Below, one piece after another: positions 47,015 through 56,733 of a stretch of 64,000 nt of DNA. The notes below the pieces were generated by a model. That model was not told where the DNA came from and ran no database searches. It saw only the letters and a list, made by a program, of their open reading frames with translations. The DNA comes from an uncultured Aquimarina sp. Lineage in GTDB: Bacteria > Bacteroidota > Bacteroidia > Flavobacteriales > Flavobacteriaceae. Each line of letters starts with the position of its first letter. The first letter of the stretch is position 1. The stretch lies in assembly GCF_947496855.1 (NCBI RefSeq), contig NZ_CANMED010000005.1, positions 496,001 to 560,000 of the forward strand, given 5' to 3'. The translations under genes and the position numbers were made by a program.

Positions 47015-48748
47015 TCAATCTTTATTCATCTTATAGTTTAGAAATAAGCAATACCAAAAAACAAATAAATTTATCCCTGCCTGTCTTGATATGAATGATT
47101 CAAAAATAAAAAGAACCGTTATCAGCACACAATAACTCATTATAAACTTGTTATTGGCAACTTTAAAAGGATAAACCAATATAAGCAATAAAGATAATAG
47201 CCCTATGATACCCATACCTGTTAATGTTTCCAAAAACTGATTGTGTGAGTTATATTCTCTAAACTTCAAATTTTTATCCGGTCTAATGTTTTTGAACACT
47301 TCTTTTTGAACATTACTAGAACCATGCCCAAAAACGGGCTTTTCCTTAATTGATTTAATAGACGACTCCCAAATAAAACTTCTTGCCTCATTTTTTACAA
47401 GTTGCTCAACCTTACTCTTAAGGTATTCTTTTTCATAAATCGCAACAGATGAAATCAATATAAATGATGAAATGAAAACAAAAATTAACTGTTTTTTTGA
47501 AAATTTTAAATTCTTCAGGACGATTAAAAAAACACCTGAAAAAGAAAGCAACATTGCTATTCTTGCCTTTGTGAGATAAATAAATAAGACTAAAATGATA
47601 TATAATGCAAGATGTTTTATGTCTAGTTTTTTTAAGCTAAAAAAATCTGTCAAGAAAATCATAAGAATTAACCCTCCGTAATAACTCGAATGCCAAAAAT
47701 AATTAAATCTTAAGGTTACAAATTCTGAAAACCCAGTCAAAATTCCCTTAGAATAATAGATATCTACTGAAGTAATTAAAAAGGCAATAGTATAGATTGC
47801 AACGCTTATCTTGGTTGCATCCAGAATAAACTTTAGCATCTTTTCTGTAATGAACATAAAACAAAACGGCATTAACAAGATAACCAAAGTATCAACAACC
47901 CTTTCTCCTTCATTAGCAGAGAAATCAAGCATTAGAAACTTTATAACTTGAACTATAAAGAATACGAATAAAGGCCAATAGTACTTCTTTACCTCTAAAA
48001 AAATATCCTTTTTTGTATAAGTCTTCAGATGTATTAGAAATAGAAATACTCCTACACCTAAAAATAATGTTGAGCTAACAGGCCAAAACGGAAAAAGTAG
48101 CATCCAAATTATCAAAAGTATACCTCTTGCATTCTTATAAGAGAAAATCTCTTTGATCGTTAATTCGCTTCGATCCGAATAAAGGAAATAAATAAGTATT
48201 GAAATAAAAATAAGAACGTTACCATACCATGGCAGGATACTTCTCTTTTTTACTCTTCTTATTTTATTGATTACCTCATTATTCTTTAACATCACCCATC
48301 GATTACCATCCATTAAACTGGTAATTACCATCTCGTTATTTAATAGCTGTGCCTTGGCCCCAACACTATTATAATCTACTAGTTTATGAGGATCATCAAT
48401 AATCTTAGTTTTTCGATCATTCGAAATCTTAATTTCATTAATTGTAAATGCCTGATCTTTTACTCCTATCCATGCAATTGCCGCATACTCTATATCTATA
48501 TTTTCGGGAATATTTACTATAATTGATCTAGATTTGCCCGCCAACTTCTTTCTGGGAGAGAGTACTCTCTTCTCATTAAAAAATTCCTTGTAAACAATCC
48601 AATAATCGGTAGGTTCTTGGCTAGATATATCTATCTCGATACTACCTTGAACAAACTCTTTGTCATAAATAAAAAAATATGACAACATATTGATAAAAAA
48701 AACAATAACTAAGCTGGTCAAAATATGTAATCTATAAGATTCTCTCAT
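47015..48748 (-). CDS. O-antigen ligase-like protein with N-terminal ectodomain
   Basis: 577 residues. One N-terminal membrane helix (residues ~10-28) is followed by a ~130-residue non-membrane β-rich region (DYWIVYKEFFNEKR..., IIVNIPENIDIEYAAIAWIG) and then about ten helices of the Wzy/WaaL superfamily with GHGSSNVQKEV and REYNSHNQFLETLTGMG. The ectodomain is unusual in size and may bind the glycan on the periplasmic side. Ligase or polymerase role open. It lies 11 bases after an acetyltransferase-like gene. Confidence 0.82.
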   Translation of the reverse strand: MRESYRLHILTSLVIVFFINMLSYFFIYDKEFVQGSIEIDISSQEPTDYWIVYKEFFNEKRVLSPRKKLAGKSRSIIVNIPENIDIEYAAIAWIGVKDQAFTINEIKISNDRKTKIIDDPHKLVDYNSVGAKAQLLNNEMVITSLMDGNRWVMLKNNEVINKIRRVKKRSILPWYGNVLIFISILIYFLYSDRSELTIKEIFSYKNARGILLIIWMLLFPFWPVSSTLFLGVGVFLFLIHLKTYTKKDIFLEVKKYYWPLFVFFIVQVIKFLMLDFSANEGERVVDTLVILLMPFCFMFITEKMLKFILDATKISVAIYTIAFLITSVDIYYSKGILTGFSEFVTLRFNYFWHSSYYGGLILMIFLTDFFSLKKLDIKHLALYIILVLFIYLTKARIAMLLSFSGVFLIVLKNLKFSKKQLIFVFISSFILISSVAIYEKEYLKSKVEQLVKNEARSFIWESSIKSIKEKPVFGHGSSNVQKEVFKNIRPDKNLKFREYNSHNQFLETLTGMGIIGLLSLLLILVYPFKVANNKFIMSYCVLITVLFIFESFISRQAGINLFVFWYCLFLNYKMNKD

Positions 48749-48759
48749 CCCTACCAGTA

Positions 48760-49275
48760 TTACTTTCGTTCTTTTATAAGTCTTGCCGGAACACCACCAA
48801 CTATAGTATAACTATTAACATCTTTGGTCACCACAGAATTTGCTCCAACTATTGCCCCTTTTTTTATAGTAACCCCTGGTAAAATAACTACCCCTTTTCC
48901 AATCCATACATCATCTTCAATTACAACTTCTTTGGTTATTGAAGTTCCGCATGTAACCATGGGTACATTTATATCATCATAGACATGAGTGTTGCTATAC
49001 ACCGATACGTTGGGTGCTATCATGACATAATTTCCAATACTAACTTCTCCCTGTAGAAAGACATTCTCATTGATTCTAACATATTTTCCGAATCGCACGT
49101 TTTTTGCATTAGAGAGATATACGTTATATTCGAACTTGGAGTTTTTATCGAAGGGCATTAATCTTAAAACCTTTGAAACATACCACATTCTTATCCTATT
49201 TGAAAACTTTATCAGTCTGGAATGAGGCAACTTTGATACCAATAGATAATATATTATTAGCTTTATTTTATGCAT
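48760..49275 (-). CDS. Acyltransferase, left-handed β-helix type
   Basis: 171 residues with hexapeptide repeats ([28 protein letters not shown]...). The C-terminal region [18 protein letters not shown] and [31 protein letters not shown] is typical of maltose/galactoside O-acetyltransferases and WbbJ-like proteins. It should O-acetylate a sugar of the glycan with acetyl-CoA. The gene overlaps the upstream polymerase-like gene by 8 bases. Confidence 0.87.
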   Translation of the reverse strand: MHKIKLIIYYLLVSKLPHSRLIKFSNRIRMWYVSKVLRLMPFDKNSKFEYNVYLSNAKNVRFGKYVRINENVFLQGEVSIGNYVMIAPNVSVYSNTHVYDDINVPMVTCGTSITKEVVIEDDVWIGKGVVILPGVTIKKGAIVGANSVVTKDVNSYTIVGGVPARLIKERK

Positions 49276-50500
49276 TTTTTGTTGATCTTAACAAATTAAT
49301 ATTTCCACACATTGCCCCTAAAAGGCCGGCAACCATAAATCCAAACGAATTAACCAAAACCGGTGTAAAAAAGCTAATTAACAATACATAAAATACAATA
49401 TATCTTTTTATATATGTGTTAAACGCATTAGGGATGTTTGGTTTACATCTATAGATTAAGTAAAAAAAACAGACAAACAATAGTATCCCAATTCCAATTT
49501 CTGTTGTAAAAGTGAATAAAAAAGCATCATAAATGGGTCCTCTCCTCCCTGTACTTTTATACCCTAACATTTCGGGACCTACATTGTACTTCCTATAAAT
49601 ATGATCCAGTTCCAGAGACATTTTGGATCCAAAAGTTCCCACTCCGGTACCAAATGGAAAATTATCCGACAAAATGGTATAAGAATAGTCGACAATTTTC
49701 CAACGTACATACTTCGAACTCAAGGCTACTTTATTTGCGGTACTGAAAAAAACCTGATAATAAACAAATAGCCCAAGTAGTACTGTACTAAAAGTTATTG
49801 CTCTTCTAATCCATAAATAAATTTTACTTCTACCTGGGTAGGGGAAAAATATCAAGAATAGAAACGTAAGAAAAACTTCTTTTCTCGAAAAAGACAAAAT
49901 ACAAATTATTACAGACATAACTAGCAATGCCTTAGCTTTTCTAGTAATCTTGTTTTCTAACCCATAGTAATAATAATGCCAGAGAAACAGGTATATCGCA
50001 GTGAAATTTGCCAGACTTGGTCCGGAACCAAAAAAAGAAACCAAATAAAATCTTCCAATCCCTCTATCAAAATGTTTAAGTGCCATAAACTCCCTGAAAA
50101 AATCAGATAAAAACAATTCTACAAAAGCTAATAGAATTACGAACACTAAAACTTTATCAGCAACTAATTTTAAATCAGTAATTATTTTTGCTTTCTCTTC
50201 CTGAAGAAAGGAAAAAAAATAAAAAAAATAAAAAAAGAACTGAGAATACATTAGTATTTGCACATAGCTCAAAAAATAATTATTCTTTACCAAGGAGAGA
50301 AATGCCATATAAAGAATAATTGTAATAGGCACAAAAAAGAAAGTAGATATCCTATTTCTTTTTACTATTCTCAATAGAAACAGCAGGAGAACAAACAAAC
50401 TCAATAATTCATTATAAATATCAAATGCCATCCCAAATTTCTGGGTCATCTTATTTAAAAATGGCTGGATTATTAACAGTATAAATATTAGTCTGTGCAC
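49268..50500 (-). CDS. O-antigen polymerase-like membrane protein
   Basis: 410 residues with about ten or eleven membrane helices. The periplasmic loop has [25 protein letters not shown] and [18 protein letters not shown] rather than the His motif of the ligases. That variant suggests a Wzy polymerase. It starts 1 base from the end of the unknown gene 50501-51832 and overlaps the acyltransferase gene by 8 bases. Function is inferred from topology. Confidence 0.72.
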   Translation of the reverse strand: MHRLIFILLIIQPFLNKMTQKFGMAFDIYNELLSLFVLLLFLLRIVKRNRISTFFFVPITIILYMAFLSLVKNNYFLSYVQILMYSQFFFYFFYFFSFLQEEKAKIITDLKLVADKVLVFVILLAFVELFLSDFFREFMALKHFDRGIGRFYLVSFFGSGPSLANFTAIYLFLWHYYYYGLENKITRKAKALLVMSVIICILSFSRKEVFLTFLFLIFFPYPGRSKIYLWIRRAITFSTVLLGLFVYYQVFFSTANKVALSSKYVRWKIVDYSYTILSDNFPFGTGVGTFGSKMSLELDHIYRKYNVGPEMLGYKSTGRRGPIYDAFLFTFTTEIGIGILLFVCFFYLIYRCKPNIPNAFNTYIKRYIVFYVLLISFFTPVLVNSFGFMVAGLLGAMCGNINLLRSTKNA

Positions 50501-51832
50501 TTATATACTTAATTTCAGATTCTCTAAGTTTTCTAGATAATTTCTAATAAAATAACCATTATATTCTTTAGAAATTTGATGTTCTTCAATATTTAACTCA
50601 TCGCTATCATTGATAACTAAAGCATTCAATTTCTTTACATCAAAATACTTTTCAGAAAGTCCATCTATATTAAAAAAAATGGTTTTTACATCAAAATACA
50701 TTGCCTCAATAGCTGTGGTAGAATATATAGTAATATTATAATCACTATATTTTAAAACTTGATAAATATTATACTTTGGTAACAAAAAGATGTTTTCATC
50801 AATTATTTCCTTATAACTTTTTCCAGAATATTTAGGCCTTAGAATATATAAGTGGTTTTTATTGTTTCTTGCTTGTTTTGCCACCCAAGTCAAAAGTTCT
50901 TCCTCGTGTACACCTTGCAGCGTAACACAAAAAACTGCTTCAAACTTTTCTTTATACCCGTTTAATTCGACGTCTGAATAATTCTTATAAATCTCATCCA
51001 AATAAAAACTTCCAACTGGGATCAATTCACTCTTTTTAAATATAAAATGATCATGTAAATTATCTTTCTCTTCGTTCCCAAAAGTTAGCATAAAATCGGG
51101 GTATGACTCTTTTGGTAATTGACCATGATAATTATAAAACTGATGATTTTTTCCTATAAAACCATGTTGTGCTTCATAAACCAATACATTATTATTTTTT
51201 GCAGCAGTCACGATTGGAACTTTAGTATAGTTACAAATAATGAATATTGCTTTGGGTCTGATAAACCTGAATAAAAAATCATAAAACCTATATTCACCAT
51301 AAAATCGTTTTAAATCTTTTTTATGATCAAAAGTAAGGTCATAGTCCTTTTTTATCTTTAATAGTTCCTCTTCATTTTCAAGATCAACGGTGACGAAAAA
51401 TGAATAAATTATAGATAATAGTTTGAAAGATAAATCTGAAATAATATTTAAAGAATGAGATTGTTTGGAATTATAGTGTTTGTGAATTGCCCATTCTACA
51501 AAACAACTTTTTTTCTGACCTACCTTATCTGCAATACCGTCAAAAAAAACATCGTAATATTTTCCGTTTATCAAAGATCTCTTGTCTGCATTATTGAAAA
51601 AAAGAAAATCATATCTTCTTAACATAAACAATTTATAAAACCCTCTGAAGAAATTTCTAATAAGCTGAAACTTGTTCCTAACTCTTAGTTTTGCACTATA
51701 ATTATACTTTTTCTTATAAATATCATAGAAAATCTTATGTCGTAAGAAAGGCCAAACTCTTAGAGAATTAAAGGTGATGTCTGAAACATCATATTCAGAT
51801 TCAATAGTATTAAGTTCATTAGTTTGCGACAT
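50501..51832 (-). CDS. Putative GT-B-type glycosyltransferase of surface glycan (possible nonulosonate transferase)
   Basis: 443 residues with no membrane segment and no signal peptide. The C-terminal half has VYEAQHGFIGKNHQFYNYHG (near 230), DFMLTFGNEEKD, VPVGSF-like and a TIYSTTAIEAMYFDVKTIFF segment; the last two are the donor-site pattern of GT-B folds, and QHG is shared with capsule and CDP-glycerol-type transferases. I do not recognise the exact family. No other sialyltransferase-like gene is present, so it is a candidate for moving the CMP-nonulosonate. It starts 3 bases after the flippase gene. Confidence 0.55.
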   Translation of the reverse strand: MSQTNELNTIESEYDVSDITFNSLRVWPFLRHKIFYDIYKKKYNYSAKLRVRNKFQLIRNFFRGFYKLFMLRRYDFLFFNNADKRSLINGKYYDVFFDGIADKVGQKKSCFVEWAIHKHYNSKQSHSLNIISDLSFKLLSIIYSFFVTVDLENEEELLKIKKDYDLTFDHKKDLKRFYGEYRFYDFLFRFIRPKAIFIICNYTKVPIVTAAKNNNVLVYEAQHGFIGKNHQFYNYHGQLPKESYPDFMLTFGNEEKDNLHDHFIFKKSELIPVGSFYLDEIYKNYSDVELNGYKEKFEAVFCVTLQGVHEEELLTWVAKQARNNKNHLYILRPKYSGKSYKEIIDENIFLLPKYNIYQVLKYSDYNITIYSTTAIEAMYFDVKTIFFNIDGLSEKYFDVKKLNALVINDSDELNIEEHQISKEYNGYFIRNYLENLENLKLSI

Positions 51833-51835
51833 TCT

Positions 51836-53281
51836 TTATGAGACTTTTCTAAAATTTAAAAATTGTTTAATCCTTTTGTAATTAATAATAATTAAGGGTG
51901 CAACAAAAATAAACAAAACTGAAGTCTTTCCGAGTATCGAAACCCAAACATTAAAATCTTCTATTTTGGGTTGTACCAAATAGACAAGTAAGCTCAACAA
52001 GCTCCCAGCTATAAATACCAAAGATATCTTTACTATGTTGTAAGGTATAGCATAGAATCGTTGACTTACATAATACGCTAATGTACAAAACAGCAGTTTG
52101 GAGGAAAGACTTGCTAATCCAGCACCAATAAATCCATATCTCGGAATCAACATATAATTTACACCAATATTAACCAATGCGCCAAACAAGGACAATAGGG
52201 GTAATATCTTTGTTTTATCAAGAAAAAAAACGTTACTAAAACAAAAATAAAACCCATTAACTACGAAGGCCAATGCGATCAGAGGGACCACTTGCCACGA
52301 TGTTGGGTACTTATTTTTAGAAATTATAAATATTACCTCGGGAGCCAACCAACTTACTACAATTGCACAAAAAACATAAAAAAAAACAATTTTCTCTGCC
52401 GTATCTGCTAAACGTTGTTTGCTCTTTTCATTCATTTTAACCTGTTCAAAGAACCATGGACTATAGGCAGAATTCACACCAAGAGTAATCATATTTACCA
52501 ATTTCCCAATTTGCGATCCAATATCAAAAACAGCAACCATTTCAAGAGTTGTAAGAGCATTTAATATAATTCTATCAGCCAAATTCATTGCCCAGGAAAA
52601 CAAGTTATGTGGCAATATTGGGAGAGCATATTTAAGAACTTTTCTTAAAATTGAAAAATCCAATGAATAGCTTATTTCTTTACTAAACTTTATTAAAGTA
52701 ATTACCATCATCAAAAAATTAGCCGTCGCAAGTGACAATAGCACTCCTTCAGACTGCATCTTAAAAATGATGACAAAAACTAGCGTTAAGGAAATTAAAA
52801 CCGAAAAATAGAGAAAGTCCAATCCAGCTGAAACGGATGCCTTTTGTTTCGCCTTTAGATACGATTGATAATAAAAATAGGCTGGCTGAAAAAATACGCT
52901 TAAAAATGCCAAAAACAGATATGGATAAAATTCAATATCCTTGAAAAAAACCTGAATAAGAAGGTCCTTTGCCAGAAATAGAAATGAGGTAAGCACCAAT
53001 GCGAATATAAGTAAGAAACTAAAACTGGTTCCTAACAGTTTTCTTAAATATTGTTCTTCTTCTTTATGTTTATAATAATAAAATGACGTAGATCCCCGCA
53101 AAGAAAGTCCCGCAATAAGCACAAAAAAGGGAACTGCGGCCATCAAAATACTTAAAACACCATATTGATCTTTAGAGAGATATATCGTATATAATGGAAG
53201 TAAAAAAAAACCCAGACCACGTTGCAGCAACGTAAATAGGGTGTATATAAGTGAGTTCTTTAGTAGTTTTTCTCTAGCCAT
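51836..53281 (-). CDS. Polysaccharide flippase (Wzx-like)
   Basis: 481 residues with 12-14 membrane helices. N-terminal LLKNSLIYTLFTLLQRGLGFFLLPLYTIYLSKDQYG is the classical Wzx start, and the middle shows LPILPHNLFSWAMNLADRIILN. Located next to the nonulosonic acid genes, it likely flips a repeat unit that carries the nonulosonate. It is one of three flippase-like genes in the window. Confidence 0.88.
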   Translation of the reverse strand: MAREKLLKNSLIYTLFTLLQRGLGFFLLPLYTIYLSKDQYGVLSILMAAVPFFVLIAGLSLRGSTSFYYYKHKEEEQYLRKLLGTSFSFLLIFALVLTSFLFLAKDLLIQVFFKDIEFYPYLFLAFLSVFFQPAYFYYQSYLKAKQKASVSAGLDFLYFSVLISLTLVFVIIFKMQSEGVLLSLATANFLMMVITLIKFSKEISYSLDFSILRKVLKYALPILPHNLFSWAMNLADRIILNALTTLEMVAVFDIGSQIGKLVNMITLGVNSAYSPWFFEQVKMNEKSKQRLADTAEKIVFFYVFCAIVVSWLAPEVIFIISKNKYPTSWQVVPLIALAFVVNGFYFCFSNVFFLDKTKILPLLSLFGALVNIGVNYMLIPRYGFIGAGLASLSSKLLFCTLAYYVSQRFYAIPYNIVKISLVFIAGSLLSLLVYLVQPKIEDFNVWVSILGKTSVLFIFVAPLIIINYKRIKQFLNFRKVS

Positions 53282-53293
53282 TAAACAGATATT

Positions 53294-53746
53294 CTAGATC
53301 ATCGCTTTAACCACAATTTTTCTAACCGCACCAACTTTGTTCTTTACATGAATTGCTGGTTGATGAACATCATTGGGTCCTAAAATAATAAAATCATTTT
53401 CTCGCAATATAAACTTTCCGCCATCACCTTTAAACAACTGATAATCATCTTTTTGAACGTACTCGGTAACAGAGGTCATCTCTAAAATATTTGCTAGTGC
53501 AATTTTTTCTATTCCTTTTGCTACAAATTGAATGTCAAAATATTTTCTGTGAGCTTCCCATTTGTCCTCATATTCTTCATGAGTTTCATAATCAAAAACC
53601 AAAGCAAAAACACGTTCTCCATCTATCTCATGTCTTCCTGTTTCTAAAGTTTCAAAATTTGTACTTTTTAAAAATTGAAGTGCTTTATCAATATTTTCAG
53701 ATATACCTTCATAAAAACTGGCATTGTTTATTGTATCTAGTATCAT
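53294..53746 (-). CDS. YhcH/YjgK/YiaL family protein (sialic acid anomerase-like)
   Basis: 150 residues. Family features are HEIDGERVFALVFDYET (near 40), WEAHRKYFDIQFVAKGIE (near 63) with the metal-binding His, and the LGPNDVHQPAIHV segment (near 122) with two His. The E. coli member YhcH/NanQ speeds the opening and closing of sialic acid anomers and is linked to catabolism. Here the gene overlaps the cytidylyltransferase by 4 bases, so it probably supplies the anomer that enzyme needs. Overlap suggests tight co-expression. Confidence 0.86.
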   Translation of the reverse strand: MILDTINNASFYEGISENIDKALQFLKSTNFETLETGRHEIDGERVFALVFDYETHEEYEDKWEAHRKYFDIQFVAKGIEKIALANILEMTSVTEYVQKDDYQLFKGDGGKFILRENDFIILGPNDVHQPAIHVKNKVGAVRKIVVKAMI

Positions 53747-54576
53747 AGTTTTAAGTGTAAATGATTCTCCCCTGCATTTAAAGAAATACCGTACTTTTTG
53801 GCATAGTTTATTCCTTTTTCTTTATTATTATCAAACGTATTATTTATTTCTTCCATCAATTTAGGTTCTAAACTGCTTTGAACCATTTTGGAATTACTTA
53901 TGTCCACGATTTTATCTTTAAACAATTTAGAAATTTCAAAAATGCTTGGATTATACATTTGGGGAAAATTATTAAATAGTGATATAAACAGCTGATAATC
54001 TCTCAGGTAATCACAAGTAAGTCTTACGTCTGGGTCAAAAAGGTCAGATTCTATAGTGTAATGTCCTATTTTGAAAAAGTCTGGTCTGTTCACAAATGGC
54101 CCCCAAATTTCGGTGTCAGAATATTTTTTCATTTCTGCCGCTACCTCTAATGCCTCTGTTCTCATAAAATATGGAGCTATCCCGATAGGTAAGCCTGAAG
54201 TGATAATGAAGTCCGAAGGCGTTTTCTTATACCAATCAACCATCGTGTTTGCTATATAATAAGAATGTAATGGATTATCTGCTGTTATGCTCACAAACGC
54301 ATCAAAACCATAGTATTTTGCTGCCGCCAAAAGCCTTTCCATCACGTCATCTTCAGAACCTGCGTAAAACTTAATTTTATGACTAAGCGCATACTCATAC
54401 AGCGGTGCATCCTGTGGATTAGTTGATGTACATAATACAACATCATCTATATTCTGAACTAACTTACATCGTTCGATTACGTGATCCAGCACATTACGCC
54501 CATTTAATGGTAGTACGATCTTTTGCTTTAATCTACTACTTTTTAATCTTGCTGTTATAAAATAACCTATTTTCAT
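53743..54576 (-). CDS. SpsF-like cytidylyltransferase (CMP-nonulosonate synthetase candidate)
   Basis: 277 residues with a GT-A-like nucleotidyltransferase fold. N-terminal GYFITARLKSSRLKQKIVLP, with the ARLKSSRL loop, then DDVVLCTSTN and AGSEDDVMERLLAAAKYYG match SpsF and the CMP-Neu5Ac/CMP-Kdo synthetases. It would activate a nonulosonic acid with CTP. It is the only such enzyme in the block although two synthase-like genes are present. It overlaps the divergent synthase and the YhcH gene by 4 bases each. Confidence 0.82.
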   Translation of the reverse strand: MKIGYFITARLKSSRLKQKIVLPLNGRNVLDHVIERCKLVQNIDDVVLCTSTNPQDAPLYEYALSHKIKFYAGSEDDVMERLLAAAKYYGFDAFVSITADNPLHSYYIANTMVDWYKKTPSDFIITSGLPIGIAPYFMRTEALEVAAEMKKYSDTEIWGPFVNRPDFFKIGHYTIESDLFDPDVRLTCDYLRDYQLFISLFNNFPQMYNPSIFEISKLFKDKIVDISNSKMVQSSLEPKLMEEINNTFDNNKEKGINYAKKYGISLNAGENHLHLKL

Positions 54577-55634
54577 TTATTCGCTTTAAATTGATCACTG
54601 TTTTCTTTCCTAAATTCATACTCTACATTTGAAAAATCTATAAAATCATCCATTTCAATATCCTTATTAACGGTTAATCCAATCAATCTAGGAAAGAAAC
54701 TTTGAAGCATATATGTACTTTCATTAGTTCTTTTAAAGCTCACATTTTCGAGAGAAATCACCTCTCCTTTTTTAATTTTCGTTTTTGCAACGATCGCCTT
54801 TTTCATGGGTCCAGTATTACCATAACTTAATTCGGCATCTGACATTGCCAATGTTCCATCCCCAAGTGAAATATTTGCCACATCCATCATTTCTCTAATA
54901 TTGGCTAATTGTTCTAAGGTTACTGCTGCTTGTGCATCAATTCTTTTTTCACCAAAAGCATGTGTAAAATGTTTTTCACACACGTTAATGCCCAATGGCA
55001 TCCCCAATGTGGACACATACTCATTTAAAGGGTTTGAGGGATCCGTATGATCCGCATATCCTACAGGGAGATCAAATAAATCCTTTAATTTCAGCATCTT
55101 ATTAAGGTTGATTTCTTCATATCTAGTCGGATAATTCTGAAAACCATACATTAAGAAAATATCTTCTTGTCCTAAATTATTCAGTGTAGTTATTGCGTAA
55201 TAAATCTCATCGATAGAAGATCCTCCAACTCCCAAAATTACAGTTCCTTTAAACTTAGATGCCTTCTCCAGTAAAAAATAATCATTGAGCCCCGTAGCAT
55301 GCAACTCTATTGCAATTATGTTTTTATCAGAATTTTCAATCGCAAAATCAACAGAATCAGGGTCATTACATAACAAAATGGTATCTAATCCTTTTTGGTT
55401 GGTATACGAAAGAACGTCTAGCCATTGTTCCTTTGTTAAAAGCCAATTTTTCAAAATATCATAGGCCTCGTGTTTTTTAACAAAGTACTCATCTAAATCC
55501 AATAAAAGATGAAATTTTATAGCATCAATTTTGGTGTTTTTACCGTGATCTACTAATGTCTTTAAAAAAGGAATATCCCCTTCATGATGAAAAGCCGTTT
55601 CACCAATAAGATAAGGCTGATTTTTTTCTATCAT
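54573..55634 (-). CDS. Divergent NeuB-family synthase with SAF domain
   Basis: 353 residues: a TIM-barrel NeuB domain (to ~250) and a C-terminal SAF antifreeze-like domain (~270-340). Retained family motifs are Glu 12 in IGETAFHHEG, Lys 40, VGYADHT (191-197) and EKHFT (220-224), the last two holding metal-binding His. Changed motifs are MYGFQNYPT in place of LHCNTxYPT, and RIDAQAAVT in place of GPDHxASL. Compared with the canonical synthase at 59511 it is therefore remodelled around the substrate. It lies beside the CBS nucleotidyltransferase (2-base gap) and the cytidylyltransferase (4-base overlap). Likely condenses PEP with an unusual sugar. Confidence 0.8.
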   Translation of the reverse strand: MIEKNQPYLIGETAFHHEGDIPFLKTLVDHGKNTKIDAIKFHLLLDLDEYFVKKHEAYDILKNWLLTKEQWLDVLSYTNQKGLDTILLCNDPDSVDFAIENSDKNIIAIELHATGLNDYFLLEKASKFKGTVILGVGGSSIDEIYYAITTLNNLGQEDIFLMYGFQNYPTRYEEINLNKMLKLKDLFDLPVGYADHTDPSNPLNEYVSTLGMPLGINVCEKHFTHAFGEKRIDAQAAVTLEQLANIREMMDVANISLGDGTLAMSDAELSYGNTGPMKKAIVAKTKIKKGEVISLENVSFKRTNESTYMLQSFFPRLIGLTVNKDIEMDDFIDFSNVEYEFRKENSDQFKANK

Positions 55635-55636
55635 TT

Positions 55637-56683
55637 TTAAAACTTTATTTTATTAATATCTCTTTGTGCTCTTTCAAAATCTTCATGTTTACCAACATCC
55701 AACCAATATCCTGCCAATGGATATGATACTACTTTCAATCCTTCACTAATTAATTTTTCCATTAAATCAGTTGCATTAAAAAAAGAATTCTGTGGTAAAA
55801 AACGTAATGCGGAGCGTTTCATTAAATAAATTCCGCCATTAGAATAATATGTATAGGTGGGTTTTTCTTTAAAACTCGTTATTTGCCCATTACTTGTTTC
55901 TAATACCGCATAAGGTACATTGACTTGATAAGGTATCGTGACTACAGAGAAATCTGCGCCCTGCTCAATAAAATCTAAAAAAAAGTTTTCATAGTCCAGG
56001 TTCGTCAATACATCAGAGTTTGTAATTAGCACATAATCATGTTCAAAATTTGTGATCTTTGAAACGGCACCTATAGTTCCTAATGGTTCATCTTCCCAGA
56101 CATAATCGATTTTTGTGTTTTTACCACTACCGTCTCCAAAATAACTTTCAATTTGTTCTCCTAAATATTTTACTGACACCCAAAAATCATCTATTCCATA
56201 TAATGCTAATCTATCAAGATTATGCTCCATGATTGGTTTGTCACCTACTTTTAATAGTGGTTTTGGTGTAGAATCAGTCAACGGCTTTAATCTTGTTCCC
56301 ATTCCTCCAGCCATAATAACGGCATCTATTGGCAAATATGATCGTGCAATTCTAAAATTAATTACATTAACAACTTTGTCATCTTTGTCAATAACTGGAA
56401 GTATTTTAAAATTGCTTTCTCTATATTCTACAATTTTTTGAATGTTTTCTTCTCCCTTTTTTATAAATCGAGGGTTATCTTGTATAATATCATTTACCCT
56501 GCTATCGATTGTAATACCTTTTATAAGTCCTCTTCTAACATCTCCATCTGTTAAAGAACCTATAAGTTTATCGTCCTTATCAACCATAAATAAAATGGCA
56601 TCTCCTGCTAGTTCATCTAATTTCAAAAGAGCTTGCTTAATTGTACTTTCTGTTTGCAGTAGATGTTCTTTATAATTTCTCAT
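55637..56683 (-). CDS. CBS-domain nucleotidyltransferase (PtmE-like)
   Basis: 348 residues. Two CBS motifs fill residues ~1-120 (AILFMVDKDDKLIGSLTDGDV and FKILPVIDKDDKVVNVIN), then a nucleotidyltransferase domain with GGMGTRLKPLTDSTPKPLL (126-144). This layout matches PtmE of the Campylobacter legionaminic acid pathway, which makes GDP-glucosamine for the route. That fits the rest of the block. Whether GTP is used cannot be read from sequence. It lies 2 bases after the divergent synthase start. Confidence 0.85.
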   Translation of the reverse strand: MRNYKEHLLQTESTIKQALLKLDELAGDAILFMVDKDDKLIGSLTDGDVRRGLIKGITIDSRVNDIIQDNPRFIKKGEENIQKIVEYRESNFKILPVIDKDDKVVNVINFRIARSYLPIDAVIMAGGMGTRLKPLTDSTPKPLLKVGDKPIMEHNLDRLALYGIDDFWVSVKYLGEQIESYFGDGSGKNTKIDYVWEDEPLGTIGAVSKITNFEHDYVLITNSDVLTNLDYENFFLDFIEQGADFSVVTIPYQVNVPYAVLETSNGQITSFKEKPTYTYYSNGGIYLMKRSALRFLPQNSFFNATDLMEKLISEGLKVVSYPLAGYWLDVGKHEDFERAQRDINKIKF

Positions 56684-56733
56684 TAAATTGTTTAGTTATT
56701 ATTAATAATAAAAACACAAACCTGTATCAACAT

